Shown: positions 1-7,260 of the stretch, piece after piece
How the letters are laid out: every line of letters starts with the position of its first letter
Numbering within the stretch: position 1 is the first letter of the stretch
Program-made: the position numbers and the translations under genes
The notes under the pieces: generated by a model
The model's database searches: none
What the model saw: only the letters and a program-made list of their open reading frames with translations
Told to the model about the DNA's origin: nothing
Source of the DNA: Exiguobacterium sp. AM39-5BH
Lineage (GTDB): Bacteria; Bacillota; Bacilli; Exiguobacteriales; Exiguobacteriaceae
Direction of reading: 5' to 3'
NCBI RefSeq assembly: GCF_003467445.1
Contig: NZ_QSGS01000018.1
Location: 1-33,708, forward strand
DNA length: 33,708 bases

Positions 1-23
1 GATCGTTTCCAGAAACGACTAAA

Positions 24-58
24 CGGCTTGAGCCCTGTAGAATACAGGTCTCAAGCCG
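24..58 (-). terminator. Stem-loop, possible terminator of the PfoR-like gene
   Basis: The 9-bp arms 24-32 and 50-58 (CGGCTTGAG/CTCAAGCCG) enclose a second stem, CCTGTA/TACAGG, with a GAA loop. The hairpin lies 74 nt beyond the stop of the minus-strand gene ending at 132. There is no clean U-tract on either side (TTTAG on the minus strand, TTTTC after a gap on the plus strand), so termination is only suggested. Confidence 0.4.
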
Positions 59-131
59 CATAGTCCGGTTTTCATTATTTGCCCTGTCTACTTGACGGGG
101 AGCAGTTCAGATGGAGTGAGAACCTTTTGTA

Positions 132-1166
132 TTAAGCGGCCTCTTCGTCGGAAGCGGCCATTTTTTCGGTTTGGCGCGTGATTGGGAAGTTTTTGAACAG
201 CTTACTACCTACGAGTCCGGCCACAATCCCGACACCGAATAAAATGAGTGCCGTCACGGTCACGGTCTGCCAATCATTGAAGCCATACATGACGAGCAGT
301 CCAGGAATTCCGGCAGCAGAGCCTGGGGCATCGTTCACCATACCGGTCATGGCGACGATGAGGCCTGCGATGGCGCCACCGACAAAGTTGACGCTATAAA
401 TCGGAATCGGATTCGCGGAGATGAGGTCTGCTTGCGTGAGCGGTTCGATGGCGACCGAAAATTGGTCTTTCTTCGTCCCGATATTCAAACGTTTAAATAG
501 CAAGAAATTCATGGAAATTGATGCCGTTAAAGCAAGGGCGGCGATGGCCATCGGCACACCTGTCAAACCGAGCATGGCCGTGAGCGCCATCGAACTGAGA
601 GGCGACGTGGAGACGACCGTAATGATGCCACCGAGGACAAGTCCCATCACGACCGGGTTCTGTGTCGCAGCAAGTTCGATGACCGCACCGATTTGTGTCA
701 GCGTGTTCGTGACGAGCGGATCGACGCCTGTCGCCACGAGGCGGGCGAGCGGAGCCATGATGATGACGTAAAAGATCATGTCGACCCCAGATGGCAGGTG
801 CCGGTCCAATTTACGACCGGCGAACGAGAGGATATAGCCGGCGAAGAAGCCGGGAAGAATTCCGAATCCGGCGACCGATAGTCCTAGCATGAGCGCATAG
901 ACCGGATTGATGCCGAGGGCAATCGCTACGAGTGCGGCTGCGGCCGGACCTGATAATGAACCCGCTGCTTGTCCCACTTCTTCATATAACGGTAGCGGGA
1001 GCAGACCGCCGATGGCGTAGGCGTTGAATGCCTCGACTAAGAAACTGGCGATGGCGGCGCCGGCAAGGGCGCCCATCGCTTTCATCCCGAACGGGGCTTT
1101 GTAGCTGAATAATGTGAATAAGGCAAGAATCAACAGTAAAAGTGTGATACCTTGAATAATGACCAT
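132..1166 (-). CDS. PfoR-like PTS_EIIC_2 family membrane protein
   Basis: This is a 344-residue polytopic membrane protein. It has many Gly/Ala-rich hydrophobic segments (about 8-10 predicted helices) and a short charged C-terminal tail ending DEEAA. Composition and length match the PTS_EIIC_2/PfoR family, whose founder was described as a regulator of the perfringolysin gene in Clostridium perfringens; those proteins resemble PTS permease domains but stand alone. No IIA or IIB domain or partner gene is nearby, so sugar phosphorylation by this protein is unproven. The start is supported by AGAGGT 8 nt upstream. An imperfect dyad at 1210-1225 lies in the leader. The gene is divergent from the P-type ATPase. 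Family assignment is by overall pattern; substrate unknown. Confidence 0.7.
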   Translation of the reverse strand: MVIIQGITLLLLILALFTLFSYKAPFGMKAMGALAGAAIASFLVEAFNAYAIGGLLPLPLYEEVGQAAGSLSGPAAAALVAIALGINPVYALMLGLSVAGFGILPGFFAGYILSFAGRKLDRHLPSGVDMIFYVIIMAPLARLVATGVDPLVTNTLTQIGAVIELAATQNPVVMGLVLGGIITVVSTSPLSSMALTAMLGLTGVPMAIAALALTASISMNFLLFKRLNIGTKKDQFSVAIEPLTQADLISANPIPIYSVNFVGGAIAGLIVAMTGMVNDAPGSAAGIPGLLVMYGFNDWQTVTVTALILFGVGIVAGLVGSKLFKNFPITRQTEKMAASDEEAA

Positions 1167-1209
1167 ACGGTGTACCTCTTTCTCTCTGTTCTATATTTCC
1201 TCTATAGTT

Positions 1210-1225
1210 AACCATTCGAACGGTT
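1210..1225. promoter_or_regulatory. Dyad AACC-N-TTCGAA-N-GGTT upstream of the PfoR-like gene
   Basis: A 16-bp near-palindrome with core TTCGAA and AACC/GGTT ends lies about 45 nt upstream of the minus-strand start at 1166. A TTTACA hexamer (minus strand, 1227-1232) sits directly upstream, so the dyad would fall between -35 and -10. Operator function is inferred from position and symmetry only. Confidence 0.3.
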
Positions 1226-1417
1226 CTGTAAAGCCATTTCATCCATCTGACACGACTTTTTTTGGTGGTAGCGTTTCCATCTTAGGAATTGGATAATTGT
1301 GAACAAAATTAACTGTGAAATTCGCGAAAAAACAAGCTCATATGTGTCAGTCCGGTCCGGAGTGGGAAGAGAAAGGGGAAAGACTTTTCATATAGCAATG
1401 ACCAAGGAGGAGTAGAG

Positions 1418-4081
1418 ATGCAGATGGAGACAAAAAACTGGCACGCACTCGAACCGGATGCGGTAAAGAGTTCGCTCGAGACGGACACAAACAGTGGTCT
1501 GTCGAAAGGGGAAGTGTCAAGTCGGCAAGAGCAGTACGGGAAGAACGTATTGCCCGAGAAAGAGAAGACACCTGAAATCATAAAATTTTTGCGTCAATTC
1601 AATGATATTCTTGTCTTCGTCTTACTTGGTGCCGCTGTCGTCACCGGCTTTTTAGGGGAGTACATCGATACGATCGTCATCGTGCTCGTCGTGACAATTA
1701 TCGCGGTCGTCGGTTACCTCCAAGAGAACAAGGCCGAGCAAGCGTTAGAAGGTATCAAAAAGTTACTCGAAACGAAAGCGAGCGTTATAAGAGACGGCAA
1801 ACAAATCCAAGTCGACTCAAGTGATCTCGTTGTCGGGGATATCTTGGTCCTCGCGGCCGGGGACAAGGTACCGGCTGACGCTCGTGTCATCCAAGCCGAG
1901 AAGTTTAAAGTCGAAGAATCGGCATTGACGGGTGAAGCGACGACGGTCGAGAAGAAAATACAAGTCGTCCCGGAAGACGCGGTCCTCGGTGATCGCAAGA
2001 ACATGATTTATTCAGGTACGAGCGTGGCGACAGGAAGCGCCAAAGCTATTGTTACGTCTATCGGAGAAGGTACGGAACTCGGAAAAATCAACGCCTCAAT
2101 TGCGGAAGTCGAGACGGTGAAGACCCCACTCATCCGCCAGACGACGAAGTTTGGCCAGACCGTATCCATTGCCATCCTTATTATCTCGATCATCATTTAT
2201 GCGTTCGGTTACTTCGTTCGTGATTTTGATCCAATCGAGTTAATGCTGACGACAATCGGGCTTGCCGTCGCGGCGATTCCAGAAGGATTACCGGCCGTCA
2301 TCTCAATTATCCTCGCGCTCGGCGTTCGAAACATGGCTGAGAAGAAAGCCATCGTTCGAAGTTTACCGTCGGTCGAGACGCTTGGTGCTGTATCAGTCAT
2401 CTGTACGGATAAGACCGGGACATTGACGAAGAACGAGATGACCGTCAAACAAGTCGTAACGGCCAGACATGACATCGAAGTGTCAGGGAGCGGATATGCC
2501 CCGGACGGTGATTTGGAATTGAACGGCCAACCGTTCGATTTAGATGACGACGAGTCAATGGTCGATTTGCTAACAGTCGGGAAAACGTGTAACGACGCCC
2601 AGCTTTACGAAGAAGGGGGAGAATGGATTGTCAATGGTGACCCGACGGAAGCGTGCTTGCTCACGCTCGCTGAAAAAGCAGAGCGTCCGATCGAACGCTT
2701 GAACGTCATCTCGAAAATCCCGTTCGATTCCGAGTACAAATACATGGCGACACTTGTCGACTATAAAGGTGAACGCATGATTTTCATCAAAGGGGCCCCG
2801 GACCGTCTGTTCGATATGGCGGAAGACACAGAGTTCGACCGCGCCTACTGGGATGAGAAACGAAAAGAGATTGCCGACCGCGGGCAACGCGTGCTCGGGG
2901 GCGGCTTCAAGCGCGTCGACGCCTCAAAAGAGACGGTCGACCATGAGGACGTTGAGAACGGCATCACGTTCCTCGGTCTATACGGTATCGTCGATCCGCC
3001 TCGTCAAGAAGCCATCGAAGCAGTCGCGGCTTGTCGTGACGCAGGAATCCGCATCAAGATGATTACCGGAGACCATAAAGACACGGCCGTCGCCATCGCT
3101 CGAGAACTCGGCATGGAAGTCGAAGGTGCCCTCGAAGGAAGAGAATTGACGAATATGTCCGACGAAGAAATCAAAGAGGCGTCAATCCATAATGACGTCT
3201 TCGCCCGAACGAGCCCGAACGACAAACTTCGTCTCGTCAAAGGGTTGCAACAGAACGGATTGATCACGTCGATGACCGGAGACGGCGTCAACGACGCACC
3301 AGCTTTGAAACGGGCCGACATCGGTGTTGCGATGGGAATCAAAGGAACGGAAGTCGCGAAAGAAGCCTCGCAAATGGTGCTCGTCGACGATAACTTTAAG
3401 ACGATTTATAACGCCGTCCGTGAAGGACGCCGCGTCTACGATAATTTGAAGAAGACGATTTTGTTCTTGCTTCCGACAAATGGAGGACAAGCACTCCTCG
3501 TCGCCATGAGCATCTTGCTCGGCGCTGCGGCTCCACTCAGCCCGGTTCAAATCCTTTGGGTCAACATGGTCGTCGCCATCACACTCTCGCTCGCCATCGC
3601 GTTCGAGCCGCTCGAAGAGAGCACAATGAAACGACCGCCGCGTCCGGCAAACGTTCCATTGCTCAGTAAATACTATGTTTTCAGAATCATCTTTGTGTCA
3701 ATTTTGATAGGTGGAGGAAGTCTGGTCATTAACTACCTGCTCGCCGATTATGACTTCTCGACAGCGAAATTACAGACAATCACGCTCAATACGATTGTCA
3801 TGGCGCAACTGTTCCACTTATTTAACTGTCGTACAGAACTCGCACCAGCGTTCAATCGTCATTTTTTCGATAATAAAATTGCCTTTATTGTCTCGGCGCT
3901 TTTGATAGGGCTCCAATTGTTCATCACGTACGTTCCGTTTATGCATACGCTATTCGGTACGGCAGCGCTTGATATGCAAGATTGGATTTATCCGGTCGTG
4001 TTCGGTCTCATCGTCTTTACCGTCGTTGAAATCGAGAAAGCCATTTCGCGTCGGCTAATCGGGAAAAAAGATATCCACTGA
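1418..4081 (+). CDS. P-type cation-transporting ATPase (P2-type, PacL/SERCA-like)
   Basis: An 887-residue P-type ATPase that would couple ATP hydrolysis to cation transport across the plasma membrane. The N-terminal cation_ATPase_N region is followed by two membrane helices, the actuator domain with TGEA at 171-174, the M4 motif PEGLP (P288-E289), the phosphorylation site DKTGTLT with D331, the KGAPD nucleotide-binding segment, the hinge motif TGDGVNDAP (620-628), then M5-M10. The SERCA calcium ligands outside M4 are neutral here: M5 has NGGQ (Q691 for Glu), M6 has VNMVVA (V719 and A720 for Thr-Asp), and M8 has Q797 for Glu. A pump for an ion other than Ca2+ is therefore possible; Na+ is a candidate because a P-type Na+-ATPase has been reported biochemically in Exiguobacterium (from memory). 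AAGGAGG lies 7 nt before the ATG. Confidence 0.9.
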   Translation: MQMETKNWHALEPDAVKSSLETDTNSGLSKGEVSSRQEQYGKNVLPEKEKTPEIIKFLRQFNDILVFVLLGAAVVTGFLGEYIDTIVIVLVVTIIAVVGYLQENKAEQALEGIKKLLETKASVIRDGKQIQVDSSDLVVGDILVLAAGDKVPADARVIQAEKFKVEESALTGEATTVEKKIQVVPEDAVLGDRKNMIYSGTSVATGSAKAIVTSIGEGTELGKINASIAEVETVKTPLIRQTTKFGQTVSIAILIISIIIYAFGYFVRDFDPIELMLTTIGLAVAAIPEGLPAVISIILALGVRNMAEKKAIVRSLPSVETLGAVSVICTDKTGTLTKNEMTVKQVVTARHDIEVSGSGYAPDGDLELNGQPFDLDDDESMVDLLTVGKTCNDAQLYEEGGEWIVNGDPTEACLLTLAEKAERPIERLNVISKIPFDSEYKYMATLVDYKGERMIFIKGAPDRLFDMAEDTEFDRAYWDEKRKEIADRGQRVLGGGFKRVDASKETVDHEDVENGITFLGLYGIVDPPRQEAIEAVAACRDAGIRIKMITGDHKDTAVAIARELGMEVEGALEGRELTNMSDEEIKEASIHNDVFARTSPNDKLRLVKGLQQNGLITSMTGDGVNDAPALKRADIGVAMGIKGTEVAKEASQMVLVDDNFKTIYNAVREGRRVYDNLKKTILFLLPTNGGQALLVAMSILLGAAAPLSPVQILWVNMVVAITLSLAIAFEPLEESTMKRPPRPANVPLLSKYYVFRIIFVSILIGGGSLVINYLLADYDFSTAKLQTITLNTIVMAQLFHLFNCRTELAPAFNRHFFDNKIAFIVSALLIGLQLFITYVPFMHTLFGTAALDMQDWIYPVVFGLIVFTVVEIEKAISRRLIGKKDIH

Positions 4082-4137
4082 GGTTTTACAAAAGTCTAAA
4101 TGTGGAATTAATCCACTATGCAGAGGAGGGATGCTCA

Positions 4138-4272
4138 ATGAAACGTGATGAATCACAACCAGGGGTTCACCCGGACCCGGCCCCGGACGAAGAATCGAAT
4201 CCGGCCACAAAACCGGCTCCGACGCAACATCCGGACCCCGCACCTGAAGAAGATAATGAAGGTTCAAAATAA
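4138..4272 (+). CDS. Short acidic Pro-rich repeat peptide (44 aa)
   Basis: A 44-codon reading frame starts at ATG 4138, 7 nt after GGAGGG (4125-4130), and ends at TAA 4270-4272. It lies 56 nt downstream of the ATPase stop and just before a strong terminator, so it is probably the last gene of that transcript. The peptide is nearly all Pro, Asp, Glu, Ala, Asn, Lys and Thr. It holds two copies of HPDPAP followed by two or three acidic residues, at residues 11-19 and 31-39. There is no signal peptide, hydrophobic segment or Cys. It is probably unstructured and soluble. I do not recognise it; a calcium- or cation-binding role beside the pump is speculative. Confidence 0.7.
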   Translation: MKRDESQPGVHPDPAPDEESNPATKPAPTQHPDPAPEEDNEGSK

Positions 4273-4303
4273 GGATTCTCTTGGATTAAATCGAGATTCC
4301 TAT

Positions 4304-4341
4304 AAAAAAGGCTTTCCGATTTGTATTCGGAAAGCCTTTTT
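4304..4341. terminator. Bidirectional rho-independent terminator
   Basis: The 10-bp stem GGCTTTCCGA (4310-4319) pairs with TCGGAAAGCC (4327-4336), with a 7-nt loop. It is flanked by A6 on the left and T5 on the right, so it works in both directions: for the ATPase/44-aa unit and for the convergent gene ending at 4347. Confidence 0.88.
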
Positions 4342-4346
4342 GGACG

Positions 4347-4622
4347 TCATTTTTTCTTAGGGACTGGTGTACGATATTCATTCATTTTATCGAACTCTTT
4401 TTCGTTAAAGTATTCGACGATGACAAAGTCACCGACGGGGCACTCCCAACGGTCTTTGGCGACTTGGCACTCTTTCAGTGTCACTTTCTCGTCGTACATA
4501 TCAAGTTCGAGCGTATCTTTCAAGAACTGGTCGACCTGCTTGTCGTTAATTTTGAAGTATTCGCTCAAGATGATGTCCTCGCCTCTGTCGTTTGTATGCG
4601 TCATCACTTTAAAAAATCTCAT
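4347..4622 (-). CDS. Hypothetical protein, 91 aa
   Basis: A small soluble, charged protein beginning MRFFKV and ending VPKKK, with two Cys in a K-x-C-Q ... W-x-C-P region. The ATG at 4622 is preferred because AGAAGG lies 6 nt upstream; an in-frame ATG at 4640 would overlap that ribosome-binding site. No membrane segment or motif I recognise. It is convergent with the ATPase unit and shares its bidirectional terminator. Function unknown. Confidence 0.75.
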   Translation of the reverse strand: MRFFKVMTHTNDRGEDIILSEYFKINDKQVDQFLKDTLELDMYDEKVTLKECQVAKDRWECPVGDFVIVEYFNEKEFDKMNEYRTPVPKKK

Positions 4623-4712
4623 ATGTGTACCTTCTTTCATCTGTGACTGAATTATCAGTATAGAGGAGCACAGTAGTTTTGGGAATCGTTTTCACCCATT
4701 CATTTCGAAAGC

Positions 4713-4737
4713 CCCTATCACGACTCTAGTGAAAGGG
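4713..4737 (-). terminator. Weak stem-loop after the 210-aa membrane protein
   Basis: CCCTATCAC (4713-4721) pairs with GTGAAAGGG (4729-4737) with one mismatch and a 7-nt loop. On the minus strand it is followed by CTTTCG, a short and interrupted U-tract. Confidence 0.4.
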
Positions 4738-4744
4738 ACCAAGG

Positions 4745-5377
4745 TCATACCAATTTGTGTCGACTCGGGGGAGCCTCGTTGAACGGCTGTTTATGACGAA
4801 TGATCAGCCAAAACAATAGACCAAACAAAGGAATGTAAGGTAGTGGAGACAAGCTCATCTTATAACGTTTAGCGTCACGGTTCATCAAGGAGACTTGGAT
4901 GAAGGCGAGTAAGAAGAAATCGACCGTCATTGTCCGTACGAACTGGTTCTGTTTAACATAAGACCAATACTCGGTCACGTTCCCGGTCGTCGATGCGGCG
5001 ATAAACAAGCCGATGGTGACGAGTAAAAGGAGTACACCGAGTAATCGGGTCGGGAGCGGTTTGATTGGTGTCGGATAAGGCGACTGCCGGGCAAACGCCA
5101 AATACGGGGCGATGATAAAACCGCCAACAGCGAAACCGGTCGCTGCCGGTAGAAGCGGATTCGGTCGCAACTGATTCACTTCTGACCAAAGGAGCGGAAA
5201 CAAGGCAAGTGGATAAACTCCTAAAATGCTGAAAAGGGAGAGCGAATACCCTTCGTAAGCATTCGTGTTGTACGTGATGAAGTTGAGCAAAAACCGGCTC
5301 GAGAACGGTTCGTTCGGACCGAGGATCGCGATGGCGATTGCCACGACCCAAGGAATAAGTAATAGCTTTCTAGTCAT
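4745..5377 (-). CDS. Hypothetical integral membrane protein, 210 aa
   Basis: Five to six hydrophobic segments are visible: an N-terminal helix from about residue 4, one around residues 45-65, one around 78-95, one around 110-128, and two toward the C-terminus near 148-162 and 178-192. The tail is basic and ends RHKLV. There are no catalytic or binding motifs I can name. GAGGTG and AGGAC precede the ATG at 5377. It is monocistronic between two terminator-like hairpins. A plasma-membrane location is clear; function is unknown. Confidence 0.75.
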   Translation of the reverse strand: MTRKLLLIPWVVAIAIAILGPNEPFSSRFLLNFITYNTNAYEGYSLSLFSILGVYPLALFPLLWSEVNQLRPNPLLPAATGFAVGGFIIAPYLAFARQSPYPTPIKPLPTRLLGVLLLLVTIGLFIAASTTGNVTEYWSYVKQNQFVRTMTVDFFLLAFIQVSLMNRDAKRYKMSLSPLPYIPLFGLLFWLIIRHKQPFNEAPPSRHKLV

Positions 5378-5464
5378 GTCCTACACCTCAAGTCTGTCTC
5401 TGTTTCCATTAGTATACCCCGGAATCAAACGAACAAAAAATGAGAAGTGTCAGTCGACACGTTC

Positions 5465-5821
5465 TCATAAGTTTTCACGTGCATATGCTTTAATCATCGT
5501 CACGAGTTGCTGGGTCTCGTCTGAGTCTGATTCGAGTCGAATCCCGTAATCATATAGGCTTCCCATTTGTCCGCGGTGGCGGACGTGACCTGTCAGATCG
5601 AGCGGTTGAATCAACGGGACGAGGTCGAGTTTGACTTGGACTTTCAATCCTTCAGAAAGTGGGAATAAGTAGTCGCACCGCATCTTCAGACCGTGGGCAC
5701 TGATATTGAGCAGTTGTGCTTCCCCGTCATGCAGTTCTTTGTCTTCCCAAATGAGGCGATATGGGATGAAGCGGGGATTCGGTAAAACATAGCGAAACGT
5801 TTCTTGTCGTCGATAGCGCAT
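5465..5821 (-). CDS. PilZ domain protein (putative c-di-GMP receptor)
   Basis: A 118-residue single-domain protein. The N-terminus carries an arginine-rich RRQETFR motif (residues 4-10) and the middle carries NISAHGLKM, matching the (D/N)xSxxG PilZ signature; beta-rich segments follow. PilZ domains bind cyclic di-GMP through these two motifs and adjust motility or surface polymers. The arginine motif has four residues between R5 and R10 instead of the canonical three (RxxxR), so binding may be altered. GAGGTG lies 7 nt upstream of ATG 5821. A second c-di-GMP-related protein, with a degenerate GGDEF domain, is at 29.4-30.2 kb in this window. Confidence 0.85.
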   Translation of the reverse strand: MRYRRQETFRYVLPNPRFIPYRLIWEDKELHDGEAQLLNISAHGLKMRCDYLFPLSEGLKVQVKLDLVPLIQPLDLTGHVRHRGQMGSLYDYGIRLESDSDETQQLVTMIKAYARENL

Positions 5822-5906
5822 CGGTTCACCTCATTTCTCTACCTAGATTATCGGCTATTTGTGGCGATTCGTGAAGGGGGGAGCCACCAAAATTTAGGAA
5901 GCGCGG

Positions 5907-5935
5907 TTTACAGAATTGCAAACGCTTTCTATAAT
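5907..5935 (+). promoter_or_regulatory. SigmaA-type promoter for the 82-aa gene
   Basis: TTTACA (5907-5912) and a perfect TATAAT (5930-5935) are separated by 17 nt. The gene start is 32 nt downstream of the -10 box. Confidence 0.8.
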
Positions 5936-5966
5936 AGAAAGACAGAGTTGGTGAAGGAGGGATTGT

Positions 5967-6215
5967 ATGAACGTCAAGGACTTACTCCGACGCTATTCGA
6001 TCGACGAACCAATCATCTACGCGAAAAATCTACACGGGCAGTGGGTCAAAATCGAGCAACTGCCGCCCTACACCATACTAGAGGTCGAGGCGACGGACGA
6101 GGCCATCGAGGCGCTCGCCATCGACGCGTACGTGGCGCTCACCATTTGTCGGGAGAAATCGTCGCTTGAAGATGCACGCCCTTATGCGGTGCGGCTTCAT
6201 ATCAAAGGAAAGTAA
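5967..6215 (+). CDS. Hypothetical protein, 82 aa
   Basis: A small soluble protein beginning MNVKDLLRRY, acidic in the middle, with a basic C-terminal end. GGAGG at 5956-5960 lies 6 nt before the ATG, a consensus promoter lies just upstream, and a strong terminator follows within a few bases of the stop. This makes a compact, well-formed single-gene transcription unit. I recognise no domain; function unknown. Confidence 0.75.
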   Translation: MNVKDLLRRYSIDEPIIYAKNLHGQWVKIEQLPPYTILEVEATDEAIEALAIDAYVALTICREKSSLEDARPYAVRLHIKGK

Positions 6216-6245
6216 AAAACCGCGAGCCGATGGGCTCGCGGTTTT
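6216..6245. terminator. Bidirectional rho-independent terminator
   Basis: The 13-bp perfect stem AAAACCGCGAGCC (6216-6228) / GGCTCGCGGTTTT (6233-6245) has a GATG loop. It serves the plus-strand 82-aa gene and the convergent transporter gene ending at 6248. Confidence 0.88.
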
Positions 6246-6247
6246 GC

Positions 6248-6943
6248 TTAGGCTGCTTCTTCTTTTTCGTCGTCCTGTGGGACGGTCCGTTTCGCATAAT
6301 ACATGAACGGCGTCGCCATCCAAGCGATGATGAACTTGGCGACATATGTCGTAATGAAGATGTTCCACCAGATGTCCCATTCCATGCCCCAAAAAGCAAT
6401 TGTACAAAACGTGAGTGTGTCGATGAATTGCGAGATGACGGTCGACCCCGTCGTCCGTAACCACAATTTCTTCTCACCTGTCTTGGCACGAATCTTGGAG
6501 TAAATAAACACATCTGCTAATTGCGAGACGAGGTACGCGGCGAGACTACCGAGTGTGATGAGCGGGAGCATCGAGAACAGCGCTTCGAAGCTCTCATGCA
6601 TGAACAGCGCCTCTTCAAACGGCTCATAAAGCAATGCGAATTGCATGAGCACGGTCGAGACGATTAAGATGAAGAAGCCGAGCCAGACGCCTTTACGGGC
6701 GGTGTGACGACCGTATTTCTCGTTCAAGATGTCTGTCGCTAAATAAAGGGAACCGTAGACGATATTCCCGAGAGTAAAGATGAAACCACCGATTACAATC
6801 TGCTGCGTCACTTGGATGTTAGCGACGACCGAAGCCATCGCGATCCAGGCGAACAGTCCGGCGCGTCCGAACAGCTTATAGCTGAGGACGAGCAGACCGA
6901 GCGTGAGCAAGGCAGAAGGAAACCATAACCATTCATTGAGCAT
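6248..6943 (-). CDS. Queuosine precursor transporter, YhhQ/VUT_1 family
   Basis: A 231-residue membrane protein with about six hydrophobic helices. It carries the family signatures ATDILNEKYG (middle), SQLADV and TTGSTVISQFIDT. E. coli YhhQ of this family imports queuine or preQ precursors used to make queuosine in tRNA anticodons, and the same role is inferred here. The length fits the family. AAGGAG precedes ATG 6943 by about 10 nt. I searched the 5' leader for a preQ1 riboswitch by eye and could not support one. The C-terminal tail is acidic (DDEKEEAA). Confidence 0.88.
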   Translation of the reverse strand: MLNEWLWFPSALLTLGLLVLSYKLFGRAGLFAWIAMASVVANIQVTQQIVIGGFIFTLGNIVYGSLYLATDILNEKYGRHTARKGVWLGFFILIVSTVLMQFALLYEPFEEALFMHESFEALFSMLPLITLGSLAAYLVSQLADVFIYSKIRAKTGEKKLWLRTTGSTVISQFIDTLTFCTIAFWGMEWDIWWNIFITTYVAKFIIAWMATPFMYYAKRTVPQDDEKEEAA

Positions 6944-6987
6944 GGGGATCGTACTCCTTCCAAATCATTCATTCTGTCAACTTTACA

Positions 6988-7016
6988 AGTTTATAGAGGA
7001 ACGGAAATCGTGTCAA
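6988..7016 (-). promoter_or_regulatory. Candidate promoter of the queuosine precursor transporter
   Basis: On the minus strand a perfect TTGACA (7011-7016) is followed after 17 nt by TAAACT (6988-6993). The -10 element is poor; TATAAA at 6990-6995 would give a 15-nt spacer. The region lies between the tRNA terminator and the gene start. Confidence 0.4.
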
Positions 7017-7033
7017 GATAGTTTCCAAAGCCA

Positions 7034-7072
7034 AAAGAAAAAGCGACCAGTCCTTTAAAGGGACGGTCGCTT
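7034..7072 (-). terminator. Terminator downstream of tRNA-Thr
   Basis: AAGCGACC (7041-7048) pairs with GGTCGCTT (7065-7072), with an inner GTCC/GGAC extension. On the minus strand the stem is followed by a T-rich tract (TTTTTCTTTT). It starts 8 nt after the tRNA 3' end. Confidence 0.85.
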
Positions 7073-7079
7073 CATTTGA

Positions 7080-7150
7080 TGCCTCCGACGAGAATCGAAC
7101 TCGTGCTGCAGCATTACCATTGCTGAGGTCTGCCACTAACCTACAGAGGC
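7080..7150 (-). tRNA. tRNA-Thr (anticodon GGU)
   Basis: The 71-nt minus-strand sequence folds as a cloverleaf. The acceptor stem is GCCTCTG/CGGAGGC with one G-U pair, and the discriminator is A. The D arm is GGTT/GACC with G18-G19 in the loop. The anticodon stem is CAGCA/TGCTG with loop ATGGTAA, giving anticodon GGU. The variable loop has 4 nt, and the T arm is ACGAG-TTCGATT-CTCGT. CCA is not encoded. G1-C72, C2-G71 and G35-U36 agree with known threonine identity elements. It is a single gene with its own promoter and terminator. Confidence 0.9.
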
Positions 7151-7163
7151 GGTTACATCTAGT

Positions 7164-7192
7164 ATGTTACACAGTCTGTCATGAAATTTCAA
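7164..7192 (-). promoter_or_regulatory. Promoter of tRNA-Thr
   Basis: On the minus strand TTGAAA (7187-7192) and TAACAT (7164-7169) are 17 nt apart. The mature tRNA 5' end is 13 nt beyond the -10 box. Confidence 0.6.
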
Positions 7193-7205
7193 GCTTTTTT
7201 AGAAT

Positions 7206-7246
7206 AATAAGACCCCCGTCCTCCTCATGGTGAGAAGGGCGGGGGT
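7206..7246 (-). terminator. Terminator of the M6 protease gene
   Basis: ACCCCCG (7212-7218) pairs with CGGGGGT (7240-7246), and the stem extends inward through TCCTcCTCA/TGAGaAGGG. A T-rich tail (TCTTATTATT) follows on the minus strand. It lies just beyond the restored TAA stop at 7261, not the premature stop at 7476, which supports the longer original gene. Confidence 0.8.
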
Positions 7247-7260
7247 GCGTTGAATCAAGC

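Noticed and set aside
1266..1279. A cre-like sequence (TGGTAGCGTTTCCA) lies between the PfoR-like gene and the ATPase.
   Set aside because: Two mismatches to consensus and no recognisable promoter beside it.
6944..7030. A preQ1 riboswitch was sought ahead of the queuosine precursor transporter.
   Set aside because: The short leader has no G-C-rich hairpin followed by the A-rich pseudoknot tail.
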